From Pseudobutyrivibrio sp. (GTDB lineage: Bacteria > Bacillota > Clostridia > Lachnospirales > Lachnospiraceae), in NCBI RefSeq assembly GCF_017471675.1, contig NZ_JAFUSK010000068.1:52609-116608 (forward strand): a stretch of 64,000 bases of DNA, given 5' to 3'. This document shows positions 1 to 7,991 of the stretch, piece after piece; the stretch's first letter is position 1, and each line of letters starts with the position of its first letter. Made by a program: the position numbers and the translations under genes. The notes under the pieces are model-generated. The model searched no databases, was not told where the DNA came from, and saw only the letters and a program-made list of their open reading frames with translations.

Positions 1-1
1 G

Positions 2-304
2 TTACAGTCATTAGATGAGACAGATTTTGCTATGCCGGTTATGCTACCACACGTAGTTAAACCAGATTATTCACCAGCTTTAAACGTAGATTCGTTGTCA
101 CAATTAGGAAATCTTACTGATGAAAATACATATTTACTGGTTACAGTAAGGGTACCAAAGAATCCAAAGGAAGCTTCTATTAACCTTAAGGCTCCTATCA
201 TCATCAATACAGATACAAACGTAGGTGACCAAATCATCATTGATGGAGATGAGCCAGTTCGATTCCTAATTCATGATGCAATACATGGAAAGGATGGTGA
301 GTAG
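2..304 (+). CDS. fliW: FliW, flagellar assembly factor (5' end outside window)
   Basis: The reading frame is open from base 2 to the stop at 302-304, so this is the C-terminal ~100 residues of a protein normally about 140-150 residues long. The visible part starts LQSLDETDFAMPVMLP and runs through a hydrophobic beta-rich stretch (YLLVTVRVP, IIINTDTN) typical of FliW. In Bacillus, FliW binds flagellin and also binds and antagonises CsrA, so that flagellin translation follows export. The stop lies only two bases before the csrA start, so the two are surely co-transcribed. The true start cannot be seen. The csrA pairing makes the call secure. Confidence 0.92.
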   Translation, partial: LQSLDETDFAMPVMLPHVVKPDYSPALNVDSLSQLGNLTDENTYLLVTVRVPKNPKEASINLKAPIIINTDTNVGDQIIIDGDEPVRFLIHDAIHGKDGE

Positions 305-306
305 CG

Positions 307-528
307 ATGTTGGCATTAACAAGAAAAACAGGCGACGCGATTATGATCAACAACAACATCGAGATTACAGTCCTTGAAGTTCGCGGCGATCAGGTCAAAA
401 TAGGAATTTCAGCTCCAAAGGAAGTGTCTATCTACCGCAAAGAAGTATACCTTGAAATCCAGAAAGAAAACGAAGCAGCCAAGGGAATCAGCATGGATGA
501 CCTTGAGGCACTTAAGAATTTGCTATAA
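307..528 (+). CDS. csrA: CsrA, translational regulator
   Basis: A 73-residue protein starting MLALTRKTGDAIMINNNIEI, the canonical CsrA N-terminus. The five-strand core and the GDQVKIGISAPKEVSIYRKEVY segment carrying the RNA-binding residues are intact. CsrA dimers bind GGA motifs, best in hairpin loops, and in Bacillus repress flagellin translation. The start follows the fliW stop directly. A likely target, the flagellin leader, is at 5557-5717. A repeat (535-652) and a terminator (about 680-722) follow it. Confidence 0.96.
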   Translation: MLALTRKTGDAIMINNNIEITVLEVRGDQVKIGISAPKEVSIYRKEVYLEIQKENEAAKGISMDDLEALKNLL

Positions 529-534
529 TCCGAC

Positions 535-652
535 GCGGCCTCGTAGGTTTTCGTGCTCCCGCAGGCCATCTCCCATACTTTCGCTCCGGTGCAGTAGCTC
601 CTCACTCGGTATGGGGCCCTCCTGCTCGCGCTTGCGTAGGTTGTGTGGCCGC
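535..652 (-). repeat. Family E composite palindrome, inverse orientation (E1)
   Basis: Bounded by GCGGCC (535-540) and GGCCGC (647-652). Its interior, read on the minus strand, has the family E order: GCGCGAGCAGG, a GGGCCCCATACC box, ACCGGAGCG, GGGAGATGG and CGGGAGCACG. It is the reverse complement, with variations, of the copy at 10019-10154. It lies in the csrA 3' region before the terminator and forms an inverted pair with the copy at 731-914. Confidence 0.8.
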
Positions 653-679
653 TTGGTATATAAAAGCGAAAGTTTATAA

Positions 680-722
680 TAGAAAGTTGACAGTACAAAT
701 TGCTGTAGGCTTTCTTTTTTTT
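680..722 (+). terminator. Probable intrinsic terminator after csrA
   Basis: GAAAG and ACAG pair with CTGT and CTTTC around a 3x3 internal loop, followed directly by a run of eight T. This would end the fliW-csrA transcript after it has passed the first family E repeat. Confidence 0.7.
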
Positions 723-730
723 GTTATCAA

Positions 731-914
731 GATACGGCTTCATAACCTTGGCAAGCGCGAGCAAGAGGTTGCTAAAGGTCCGGTGGACCTTTGCTTAGCA
801 ACGACCGGAGTGGAACGGAGAACCCCATGCAGTTAAGGAGGGACCCTTTAGGGAGGATTCCTTGGCTGCAATGGGAGATGGCTTGCGGGAGCACGAAAAA
901 TTAGGTGCCGTATC
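731..914 (+). repeat. Family E composite palindrome, forward orientation (E2)
   Basis: GATACGGC (731-738) pairs with GCCGTATC (907-914). Inside are CCTTGGCAAGCGCGAGC, a nested hairpin at 769-801 (TTGCTA/TAGCAA closing AAGGTCC/GGACCTT), ACCGGAGTGG, and GGGAGATGGCTTGCGGGAGC. The nested hairpin recurs with compensating changes at 63961-63993. It makes an inverted pair with E1. Short open frames crossing this region have no protein-like features. Confidence 0.8.
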
Positions 915-944
915 GTAATATTTAGAAAAATTTCACTGTAGCTA

Positions 945-972
945 TAAACTTTCGATAACGTGGTGACGATAA
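945..972 (+). promoter_or_regulatory. Sigma-28 (SigD/FliA) promoter for flaG-fliD-fliS
   Basis: TAAA at 945-948, 16 bases, then GACGATAA at 965-972, against the family consensus TAAA-N15-GCCGATAA. It lies about 100 bases upstream of flaG, just after repeat E2, and fits late flagellar expression. Confidence 0.75.
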
Positions 973-1072
973 TAAGATTAGAAAACTAAAAATTTCCCAT
1001 ATTACAAGGATGTATATTGCCTTACGGATTGAGGAGTGGGACCGAATTCGTATAGGCGTAAGGAGGAAAGAA

Positions 1073-1492
1073 ATGAAAATAGGCGAAGTAAGTAGCCAAG
1101 TTAGCTACCAGGGACAAGGAAGTTCAGTAAAAACAGCGCCAGCACAAGCAGTGCAAAAGGAAAGTGCAATAGTTGATTTCTCAGTTGCCAAGGAGTCCAA
1201 GGCAGCTGAATACGATAGAACCCTTTCGGCGGACCCTGAAAATGAAGGCGCTGAGAAAAATCCTGCAAAACAGGCAACATCTTCTTTGAAGGAAGCTGTT
1301 GAAAAAATCAATTCTGCAAATGGAAATGCAGAGGCTGTATTTGGTATCCATGAAGGCACTAATCGTGTCACTATCAAGATGGTAGACAAGGAGACCAAGG
1401 AAGTTATCAAGGAATTTCCAGCAGACAAGACTCTCGATCTTATCGCAAAGGCATGGGAGCTTGCAGGTATTATGGTTGATGAGAAGAGATAG
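1073..1492 (+). CDS. flaG: FlaG family flagellar protein
   Basis: A 139-residue protein. An upstream in-frame ATG at 1010 exists, but the ATG at 1073 has a strong AGGAGGAAAG ribosome site and gives the usual start MKIGEVSSQ. The N-terminal 70 residues are low-complexity and polar. The C-terminal 60 residues match the FlaG domain (VFGIHEGTNRVTIKMVDKE, then KEFPADKTLDLIAKAWELAG). FlaG genes commonly sit beside fliD and are linked to filament length or assembly, though the mechanism is poorly defined. It is 10 bases upstream of fliD and shares the sigma-28 promoter. Confidence 0.9.
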   Translation: MKIGEVSSQVSYQGQGSSVKTAPAQAVQKESAIVDFSVAKESKAAEYDRTLSADPENEGAEKNPAKQATSSLKEAVEKINSANGNAEAVFGIHEGTNRVTIKMVDKETKEVIKEFPADKTLDLIAKAWELAGIMVDEKR

Positions 1493-1502
1493 GAGGTAGA
1501 GT

Positions 1503-4061
1503 ATGCCTATTAGATTATCGGGCTTGGCATCTGGTCTCGACACCGAGGCTCTTGTAGGTGCCCTTGTATCTGCCTACAGTTATAAAAAAGATAAATATGT
1601 AAAGGCTCAGACCAAGCTGTCCTGGAAGCAGGATGCCTGGAAGACCCTAAATAGTAAGGTGTATGGATTCTACACAAATGTAGGTGCCATGCGTCTATCA
1701 TCTAATTATCAGGTGAAGAAGACCACAGTAAGTGATACCACAAAGGCCAAGGCTACAGCCAGTGGCGATGCCATTAATGGTACCCAGACACTGGAGATTA
1801 AAAAGCTTGCAAAGACAGCCTATATCACAGGTGCAAAGCTAGACGGTAGTGTTAGTGGCTCCACAACACTTGCTTCTCTCGGCGTGAAAAATAGTAATGC
1901 CATGGAGAAGGCTAGCATTTCTGTTAGAACTGGAACCAAGGCTACTAATATTGAGCTTGACAGTTCAATGACCATAAATCAGTTTGTTAATAAGCTTGCT
2001 GACGCAGGTGTTAATGCTAATTTTGATGAGAAGAATCAGCGATTCTACATTAGCTCTAAGACATCTGGTGCAGCAGGTGATTTCTCGATATCTGCCAATA
2101 GCTCACAGGGCTTGAATGCTTTGATGAAGCTTGGACTACTCTCCGACAGAGAAGTTGAGGATATCTCTAACACCACTGGTGGAAATATGGCCAAGAAGCT
2201 GTTTTCTACAGGTGAAACCGGCTATGATTATCTGCTTGATGAGTCGGAAATGCAGACTCTCTTAACAGATTTGAAAAACTATAAGAATGGTACAGCTACA
2301 TTCGACGATGACAAGAAAGCGCAGCTTGATGATTTAGAAGCTTATCTAAATACTAAGTATGCTAATTCTGAATATACTGTTACAACAAAGGGTGATGACG
2401 GCAAGGATGTTGTTAACACCTATACTTATGGAACAGATGGCGCCATTGATTTTAGTACAATCAGCGATGATGCTCTAAATGCACTTGCAAGCCAGGCTTA
2501 TAAGGATGCAGCATATGATACAACAGGAACTAAATCTACAGTCATCAGCAGAACCTTGACCTTTACAACAGGAGAGGGAAGCGAGGCTAAGACATATTCA
2601 TTTGTTAAGAATGTAGATGGCTTCAAGGATTTGATTAAGAGCATTCAGGAAGGTTCAGAAGACGAGGATATCGTAGCCTTAAAGGAATATCTTAACAAGA
2701 CATACGCTGATGAGGTGTACAAGACCACATCTACAAATGATGGAATCACAGTAGAAAAATATGGAACCGATGGAAACATCGACTGGGATGCACTGGTTAA
2801 TGATGAGGATAAGCTTACAGCTTTTGCCAACAGACTATATGCAGATTCTACTTATGATATGTCATCTGATGCAACCTACCAGGAAATCTCCAAGGCAGTA
2901 AATGCAGTGCGAGATGGATATGTTGCTATTGCATCTGCCAAGGCTCTTCCGCAGGAGACATCAGAGGAAATCGCTATTAGAGCACAAGCAATAGCAGATG
3001 CAGAGGCAAAGCTTAAGGAAGCCTTAGATGATCCTACTAATAAAAAGTGGGCTGATTATATTGAGCAGAACTTTGGTGCGCAAAACTCTGAATACGATAA
3101 GAGCTACAGCGATTTCTGGATTCAATCTGATAACATTGATTTAGCTAACAGCGTATTTTACCGAGTTGATTTAGCAGCCAATGTGGCAGCAGGAAATATA
3201 ACTATCGAAAATACGGATAGGGCAATCAAAATCGATGGGCAGGATGCAGTCATTACCTTAAATGGTGTTGAATATTCCAACGGTACTAATTCTATTACCG
3301 TAAATGGACTTACTATAGAGGCACTGGCTGAGACGACTGACGCCATCTCTGTAAATGTATCCAGCGATACTGATGCATTATATGACAAGGTAAAGGATTA
3401 CTTAACCACATACAACAGTCTGATGAATGAAATGCAAAAACTTTACAATGCAGATTCAGCTAAGGACTATGAACCACTTACTGATGATGAAAAGGCAGAA
3501 ATGTCTGAATCAGAAATCGAAAAGTGGGAGCAGAAGATTAAGGATTCCCTACTTAGAAGAGATGGCACCCTTTCAAGCATTATTTCTGCAATGACCATGT
3601 CAATGATGAGCACAGTGGAGATAAATGGCAAGACATATTCCTGGTCTACATTTGGTGTTCATACACTTGGTTCATTAAATGCAGAAAAGAATGAGGGCTA
3701 TGCTTATCATATTGATGGAGATACAGAGGACAGCTATACATCAGGTAATAAGGAAAAGCTTCGCGCAGCTTTAGCTGAAGAGCCTGAGGTTGTTATCGAA
3801 TTCCTAAAGAAAATAACAAGCAACCTGTACACGGCATTAGATGGCAAGATGAAATCATCTGCAATCAAATCTGTATACACTGTCTACAACGACAAGGAAA
3901 TGGCATCCGAATATTCTGATTACAGCAGAACAATCAAAACCTGGACTGACAGGGTAACAGACATGGAGGATGCATACTATAAGAAATTTGCTGCAATGGA
4001 AAAAGCTTTGGCAACATTGCAGGGCAATTCATCTTCAATATCATCGCTACTGGGCGGTTGA
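1503..4061 (+). CDS. fliD: FliD, flagellar filament cap (hook-associated protein 2)
   Basis: An 852-residue protein starting MPIRLSGLASGLDTEALVGA, the standard FliD_N start, with the FliD_C end (YDKVKDYLTTYNSLMNEMQ, YEPLTDDEKAEMSESEIEKW, SLLRRDGTL). FliD caps the growing filament and guides flagellin folding at the cell surface. It is long for the family (often 450-700 residues). The extra length is a central insert of roughly residues 215-560 containing two similar ~65-residue modules (about 2329-2530 and 2674-2870). The ribosome site GGAGGT overlaps the flaG stop. fliS follows after 50 bases. Confidence 0.95.
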   Translation: MPIRLSGLASGLDTEALVGALVSAYSYKKDKYVKAQTKLSWKQDAWKTLNSKVYGFYTNVGAMRLSSNYQVKKTTVSDTTKAKATASGDAINGTQTLEIKKLAKTAYITGAKLDGSVSGSTTLASLGVKNSNAMEKASISVRTGTKATNIELDSSMTINQFVNKLADAGVNANFDEKNQRFYISSKTSGAAGDFSISANSSQGLNALMKLGLLSDREVEDISNTTGGNMAKKLFSTGETGYDYLLDESEMQTLLTDLKNYKNGTATFDDDKKAQLDDLEAYLNTKYANSEYTVTTKGDDGKDVVNTYTYGTDGAIDFSTISDDALNALASQAYKDAAYDTTGTKSTVISRTLTFTTGEGSEAKTYSFVKNVDGFKDLIKSIQEGSEDEDIVALKEYLNKTYADEVYKTTSTNDGITVEKYGTDGNIDWDALVNDEDKLTAFANRLYADSTYDMSSDATYQEISKAVNAVRDGYVAIASAKALPQETSEEIAIRAQAIADAEAKLKEALDDPTNKKWADYIEQNFGAQNSEYDKSYSDFWIQSDNIDLANSVFYRVDLAANVAAGNITIENTDRAIKIDGQDAVITLNGVEYSNGTNSITVNGLTIEALAETTDAISVNVSSDTDALYDKVKDYLTTYNSLMNEMQKLYNADSAKDYEPLTDDEKAEMSESEIEKWEQKIKDSLLRRDGTLSSIISAMTMSMMSTVEINGKTYSWSTFGVHTLGSLNAEKNEGYAYHIDGDTEDSYTSGNKEKLRAALAEEPEVVIEFLKKITSNLYTALDGKMKSSAIKSVYTVYNDKEMASEYSDYSRTIKTWTDRVTDMEDAYYKKFAAMEKALATLQGNSSSISSLLGG

Positions 4062-4111
4062 TAAGTAAGTATTAAAAGCGAAACGAAAAGGATTTACGAG
4101 GGGGCGGTACT

Positions 4112-4522
4112 ATGACACCAATGAATGGTTACGATGCTTACGCAAAAAACAGGATACTCACAGCTAGTCCAGCAGAGTTGACATTGATGCTTTATGAAGG
4201 AGCAATCAAGTTTTGCAACATAGCCATTGTGGCTTGTGAAAATCATGATATCGAAAAAGCACATAACAATATTCGTAAGACTGATAGAATAATTGAAGAG
4301 TTCGAATTGACCCTGGATGATAAATATCCAGTGGCAAAAGACTTCCATGCAGTGTATAGTTATCTTAGGAGCTGCTTAAGACATGCCATGATAACTAAGG
4401 AACCTGATGAGCTGGAGGAAGTGCTAAAGCACTTGCGCACCATGAGGGACACTTGGAAGGATGTAATGAAGCTCACCGCCAACGGCAAAAAGGTGGATGG
4501 GCAGACAAACATAGCAGGTTAA
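4112..4522 (+). CDS. fliS: FliS, flagellin export chaperone
   Basis: A 136-residue helical protein with the FliS signature near the N-terminus (NGYDAYAKNRILTASPAEL, TLMLYEGAIKFCNIA) and the usual mid-region (AHNNIRKTDRIIEEFELTLD). FliS binds the C-terminal helices of flagellin in the cytoplasm and delivers it to the export apparatus. It is third in the flaG-fliD-fliS operon. The ATG at 4112 has a GAGGGGG ribosome site. A hairpin follows the stop. Confidence 0.95.
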   Translation: MTPMNGYDAYAKNRILTASPAELTLMLYEGAIKFCNIAIVACENHDIEKAHNNIRKTDRIIEEFELTLDDKYPVAKDFHAVYSYLRSCLRHAMITKEPDELEEVLKHLRTMRDTWKDVMKLTANGKKVDGQTNIAG

Positions 4523-4528
4523 TTTACG

Positions 4529-4550
4529 TAGCCCCTCTTGTGAGGGGCTA
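4529..4550 (+). terminator. Possible terminator hairpin after fliS
   Basis: TAGCCCCTC (4529-4537) pairs with GAGGGGCTA (4542-4550) around a four-base loop. The T-run is poor, so termination is uncertain. Confidence 0.5.
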
Positions 4551-4561
4551 TAGTTATGTAG

Positions 4562-4659
4562 GTTCTGTTCGCTGGTTACGGTAACAATCATTTATATACA
4601 CCGTCGCGGGATTGGCTCCTTGCGTATATAAATAATTGCTACCTACCAGCGTCTGGAAC
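4562..4659 (-). repeat. Family A element, inverse orientation (A1)
   Basis: Read on the minus strand it has an outer helix CGCTGGT/ACCAGCG, then a single A facing GTA, then helix GGTAGCAAT/ATTGTTACC continuing into an AT-rich stem. The order and the A/GTA internal loop match the forward copies. It lies between fliS and the next element, A2. Confidence 0.8.
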
Positions 4660-4683
4660 GTACTAGGGTTGCTGATAATGAGT

Positions 4684-4767
4684 ATTCGTAGTAGACAATA
4701 ATTGTTTTATTTAAGCGAAGCATTTCTAGCTGAGCGTAATGAAATAATTATTGTCTGCGTAACGAAT
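4684..4767 (+). repeat. Family A element (A2)
   Basis: Outer helix ATTCGT/ACGAAT, internal loop A/GTA, then a 13-pair helix starting G-C, U-G, then AGACAATAATT/AATTATTGTCT. It ends 21 bases before the ATG at 4789 and is followed by GGACTAGGAGG, which includes the ribosome site. It forms an inverted pair with A1. Confidence 0.85.
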
Positions 4768-4788
4768 ACGGACTAGGAGGAGATAGGT

Positions 4789-5271
4789 ATGGAAAATATG
4801 GATTATGTTGTAATGCTTAGGGAGTCACTTGAGAAGAAAGCTGATGTGCTAAGGGTGCTTAATATCAGAAATAAGGAGCAGGAGGCTATTCTAAAAGATC
4901 CTAATTCTACTCCAGATGATTTGGAGAAGAATATGAATATGAAGTCTGAGCTAATCGAGCGAATTATAATGCTTGATGATGGCTTCGAGCAGCTATTTAA
5001 CAGGGTTAAGGCTATTATAGAAACTGACAGGGATACCTATGCAGATGAAATCCGCCTGATGCAGGAGCTAATCAAAAAGGTGACAGCCCTTACAGCGGAT
5101 GTGGAAGCTTCAGAATATCGTAATAAGGAATACGCCAAAACCAGGTTTGCTAATGTAAAAAAAGAGATACGTGAAATCAAAAAATCCTCTGATGTGGTTT
5201 CATCTTATTATAAGCACATGATGAGCCCACAGACTACAGCGGACCCAGCTTTCCTTGATAAAAAGAAATAG
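4789..5271 (+). CDS. Probable FlgN/FliT-like flagellar chaperone
   Basis: A 160-residue, almost wholly helical protein rich in Lys and Glu with heptad-like spacing (ESLEKKADVLRVLNIRNKEQ, ELIERIIMLDDGFEQLFNRV, IREIKKSSDVVSSYYKHMM). The size, helical content and position between fliS and flagellin fit a FlgN- or FliT-type export chaperone, but no diagnostic motif is visible, so the name is by context. The start is set by the GGAGGAG site at 4776. Family A element A2 is directly upstream. A small hairpin (5274-5288) and a strong terminator (5431-5473) follow. Confidence 0.6.
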   Translation: MENMDYVVMLRESLEKKADVLRVLNIRNKEQEAILKDPNSTPDDLEKNMNMKSELIERIIMLDDGFEQLFNRVKAIIETDRDTYADEIRLMQELIKKVTALTADVEASEYRNKEYAKTRFANVKKEIREIKKSSDVVSSYYKHMMSPQTTADPAFLDKKK

Positions 5272-5430
5272 TGTCCTGCGAAGCAGGATTAATGTTAGAG
5301 AGTTCATTGCTTGCCCTTTGTTTTTGGTGGGCACGGCTGTGGGAGAAAAATGTGCTTTAAATATAGCTGATTGGTGGAAATAATAGCATTTTTAACAAAA
5401 AAATTGTTATAAATTTTAACAAAAATTAAA

Positions 5431-5473
5431 GTCGCGAAAAGCCAGTAAAATCAAGGCTTTAGCGGCTTTTTTC
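5431..5473 (+). terminator. Intrinsic terminator before the flagellin gene
   Basis: GTCGCGAAAAGCC pairs with GGCTTTAGCGGC across an 11-base loop, followed by six T (5467-5472). It separates the chaperone transcript from the flagellin unit. The rest of 5272-5530 is AT-rich with no gene. Confidence 0.85.
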
Positions 5474-5529
5474 TTATACCCCAAAAGTGGCCAAAATGGA
5501 ATAAAAATAAAAAATTTTCTAAAAAAGGC

Positions 5530-5556
5530 TAAAGTTTTCAGAATGTGTCTCGATAA
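5530..5556 (+). promoter_or_regulatory. Sigma-28 promoter for flagellin
   Basis: TAAA at 5530-5533, 15 bases, then CTCGATAA at 5549-5556, close to TAAA-N15-GCCGATAA. It gives a leader of about 155 bases before the flagellin start. Confidence 0.8.
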
Positions 5557-5640
5557 ATAAGGTGTAAGGAACAAATGAACTAATCAGCAGCACCTTACAA
5601 ATCGAATTCGAATCTTATTTAAATTTAATAACCAGGCCAG

Positions 5641-5710
5641 ACACGGATGTTGGGCTATCAAACAAAACGGATTTAAATGCTAAAAGGATTTAGCAGAATC
5701 TCATGGAGGA
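5641..5710 (+). promoter_or_regulatory. Candidate CsrA-binding region in the flagellin leader
   Basis: A 7-pair stem TGCTAAA/TTTAGCA (5678-5695) exposes AGGA as its loop. A second GGA lies in the ribosome site GGAGGA (5705-5710), about 19 bases away. An upstream ACACGGATGT (5641-5650) also resembles the CsrA consensus. Paired GGA sites with one over the ribosome site are how CsrA represses flagellin mRNA in Bacillus. Binding here is inferred. Confidence 0.65.
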
Positions 5711-5717
5711 ATTAACT

Positions 5718-7235
5718 ATGGTAGTACAACATAACATGCAGGCAGCTAATGCTTCAAGAACATTGAACATTACAACTGATTCTCAGTCTAAGTCTACAGA
5801 GAAGCTTTCATCTGGATATAAAATCAACAGAGCAGCAGATGACGCAGCTGGACTTTCAATTTCTGAGAAGATGAGAAGACAGATTCGTGGTTTGACCCAG
5901 GCTTCTACAAACGCATCAGACGGTGTATCTTCAGTACAGACAGCTGAAGGTGCCCTCACAGAAGTTCACGACATGCTTCAGAGAATGAACGAGTTAGCAG
6001 TACAGGCAGCTAACGGTACAAACTCAGAATCAGATCGTGACGATATCCAAAACGAAATTGATCAGCTTTCACAGGAAATCGATAGAATCGCTTCAACAAC
6101 AAAGTTCAACGAGACATTCTTACTTAAAGGCGACATCGGATTAAAGAAGATGTATATCGCAGCTCACGATGCAGGTCTTGAGGGAACATTGGTACAGAAC
6201 TCTACAAGAGCAACATTTACAATGGAGTCTCTAGAAGCTGGTGAGAGATATAGAATCGGTGGAACTCAGTATACTATCGGTGCTCAGACAAATGAAGAAG
6301 TAGCAAGAGCCCTTAAGTTCTCTGAGGGAATGTATGATAAGACAAAGGCCAACACAGTAGAAGATGGTTGGAATCTTACAGCTGGTGATACAATTTCTAT
6401 CGATGGAAAGACATATACAATTATCGATGGATCAGCAAGTGATGTTGCAAACGCCAAGGTTACAAATGGCTACCTTCATAATCTTATCGTTGAAGGTTCA
6501 ACTCTTAAATATAATGGTAATGAAGTAACAAGATTTGCTAAGCTTGATCACACAACTGGTATTGACAAGTCTAATGCAACACTTATTACAGCTACAGCAG
6601 CATACAACATGGTAGCAATCGAGCTTAAGGCAGCATCTTCTGTAGGTGCAACAGACGGCGCAGCAGATGTTGATAAATTTAAAGAGACAGATGCTTCTAA
6701 GCCAGGAGTTAAGGCTGGGAATTACGCTTGGAAGACAACAGAGATTGAGCAGACAGTTGGTGGTGAAACACAGAAGACAACTACAATCAGCTTCTCAATC
6801 GACAAAGGCCATGTAAACGTACAGAATGCACTTACACTTAACCTTCATGTTGGTGCTGATGCAGCAATGTCAAACAAGATTAACGTAGCAATCGAAGCGA
6901 TGAACTCTAAGTCAATCGGTATCAACGGTATCAACGTATCCGATGCAACTGGTAAGGCAGCTACATATGCAATCGATGCTATCGCAGATGCAATCCAGAG
7001 AGTTTCAGCACAGCGTGCAGAGCTTGGTGCTATCCAGAACAGATTAGAGCATTCTATTAGAAACCTTGACAACGTAGTTGAGAACACAGAAGCAGCTGAG
7101 TCTCGTATCCGTGATACAGATATGGCTGACACAATGGTTGAGTACTCTAAGAATAACATCCTCCAGCAGGCAGGTCAGTCAATGCTTGCTCAGGCAAACC
7201 AGGCTACACAGGGTGTTATGAACTTACTCCAGTAA
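5718..7235 (+). CDS. hag: Flagellin
   Basis: A 505-residue flagellin. The ATG at 5718 is preferred over the in-frame ATG at 5703 because the latter lies in the ribosome site, and it gives the standard start MVVQHNMQAANASRTLN. The conserved N-terminal D0/D1 region (KLSSGYKINRAADDAAGLSI, about residues 1-165) and C-terminal D1/D0 region (DAIQRVSAQRAELGAIQNRL to QATQGVMNLLQ, about 410-505) flank a variable surface domain with many Ser and Thr. It builds the filament after secretion. Two glycosyltransferases downstream suggest the protein is glycosylated. The hag symbol follows Bacillus; fliC is equivalent. Confidence 0.97.
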   Translation: MVVQHNMQAANASRTLNITTDSQSKSTEKLSSGYKINRAADDAAGLSISEKMRRQIRGLTQASTNASDGVSSVQTAEGALTEVHDMLQRMNELAVQAANGTNSESDRDDIQNEIDQLSQEIDRIASTTKFNETFLLKGDIGLKKMYIAAHDAGLEGTLVQNSTRATFTMESLEAGERYRIGGTQYTIGAQTNEEVARALKFSEGMYDKTKANTVEDGWNLTAGDTISIDGKTYTIIDGSASDVANAKVTNGYLHNLIVEGSTLKYNGNEVTRFAKLDHTTGIDKSNATLITATAAYNMVAIELKAASSVGATDGAADVDKFKETDASKPGVKAGNYAWKTTEIEQTVGGETQKTTTISFSIDKGHVNVQNALTLNLHVGADAAMSNKINVAIEAMNSKSIGINGINVSDATGKAATYAIDAIADAIQRVSAQRAELGAIQNRLEHSIRNLDNVVENTEAAESRIRDTDMADTMVEYSKNNILQQAGQSMLAQANQATQGVMNLLQ

Positions 7236-7261
7236 CCTAAGATTGATACCATAAATTAATC

Positions 7262-7287
7262 TCCCCACCTCATCAAAGAGGTGGGGA
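7262..7287 (+). terminator. Hairpin after flagellin, probable terminator
   Basis: TCCCCACCTC pairs with GAGGTGGGGA around a six-base loop. There is no T-run. Its 5' arm contains CCACCTCATC, the reverse complement of the end of the family C repeat at 7349-7395, so it may be part of that repeat. Confidence 0.55.
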
Positions 7288-7348
7288 AATTACTAAAGAG
7301 AACTAAAAATTAAATATTTAACAATGAAAACAATGCTTACATACCTAG

Positions 7349-7395
7349 CCTTCTCCTTGAGGAGAAGGGGGACCACGAAGTGGTGGATGAGGTGG
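7349..7395 (+). repeat. Family C palindromic repeat (C1)
   Basis: Two adjacent hairpins, CCTTCTCC/GGAGAAGG and ACCAC/GTGGT, followed by GGATGAGGTGG. The same plan recurs at 46466, 56727 and 63876. Similar short palindromes ending GATGAGG are common between genes in gut Clostridia, from memory. Confidence 0.75.
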
Positions 7396-7427
7396 TAAGA
7401 TTCATATAAGATAGAGAGGTAAGGCTT

Positions 7428-7925
7428 ATGGCATATTTTACAAGAAACAAGATGTTAACAATGGTTTTAGAGCTCTACACAGCCAACCACAGATTCGCTC
7501 AGGGAGGAACGGGTGATGATGCAGCTGATCTTCAAGTCCTAATCGGATGTCAGCAGAAAGCCTTAGTATTAGGAGAATACTTAGAATCCATGGGAATGGA
7601 TTATTCAGATATCGTAGAAAAATTTGAAAAATATTGCAACATGATTTACGATATAAGTGAAAACTTAAAAGACACAGAATTAGTAATGGACCATAAGGTT
7701 TCAATCGAAATGACCTTAAGTGATATCTTAAGTGAGATTGAAAATAGAATAATAGAAATAAAAAGTATTGATGTTTACGACTTTAGAGGACTCGTTGATG
7801 CACCTGGTGAGAAGGCCATCGTAGCAGGAGAAATCAATCGATTGATTGATAGCTGCTTAGGAAAGGTGGAAGGGCTCACAGAAGGAGAAGAGATGTACAG
7901 ACCACTAGTTGTTGGAACATATTAA
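7428..7925 (+). CDS. Unknown helical protein beside flagellin
   Basis: A 165-residue protein that I do not recognise. It is predicted to be mainly helical, acidic, without signal peptide or membrane segment. It starts MAYFTRNKMLTMVLELYTAN, and a GEYLESMGMDYSDIVEKFEK helix and a long SIEMTLSDILSEIENRIIEI helix are visible. It lies between flagellin and a glycosyltransferase and is followed by a terminator, so a role in flagellin handling or modification is possible but only from context. The GAGAGGTAAGG ribosome site supports the start. Confidence 0.85.
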   Translation: MAYFTRNKMLTMVLELYTANHRFAQGGTGDDAADLQVLIGCQQKALVLGEYLESMGMDYSDIVEKFEKYCNMIYDISENLKDTELVMDHKVSIEMTLSDILSEIENRIIEIKSIDVYDFRGLVDAPGEKAIVAGEINRLIDSCLGKVEGLTEGEEMYRPLVVGTY

Positions 7926-7937
7926 TATTAAAAATGC

Positions 7938-7966
7938 AAGGCTCGTCAGATGACGAGCCTTCTTCA
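7938..7966 (+). terminator. Intrinsic terminator hairpin
   Basis: AAGGCTCGTC pairs with GACGAGCCTT, an almost perfect long stem with a small loop, followed by CTTC. The T-run is short. It ends the 7428 gene and is only 25 bases before the next start. Confidence 0.65.
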
Positions 7967-7991
7967 GATTATGGGGATATGGGGGAAGAGC

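Noticed and set aside
452-836. Short open frames across 452-836
   Set aside because: They cross csrA's end and the family E palindromes, and their residues reflect inverted repeats, not a protein.
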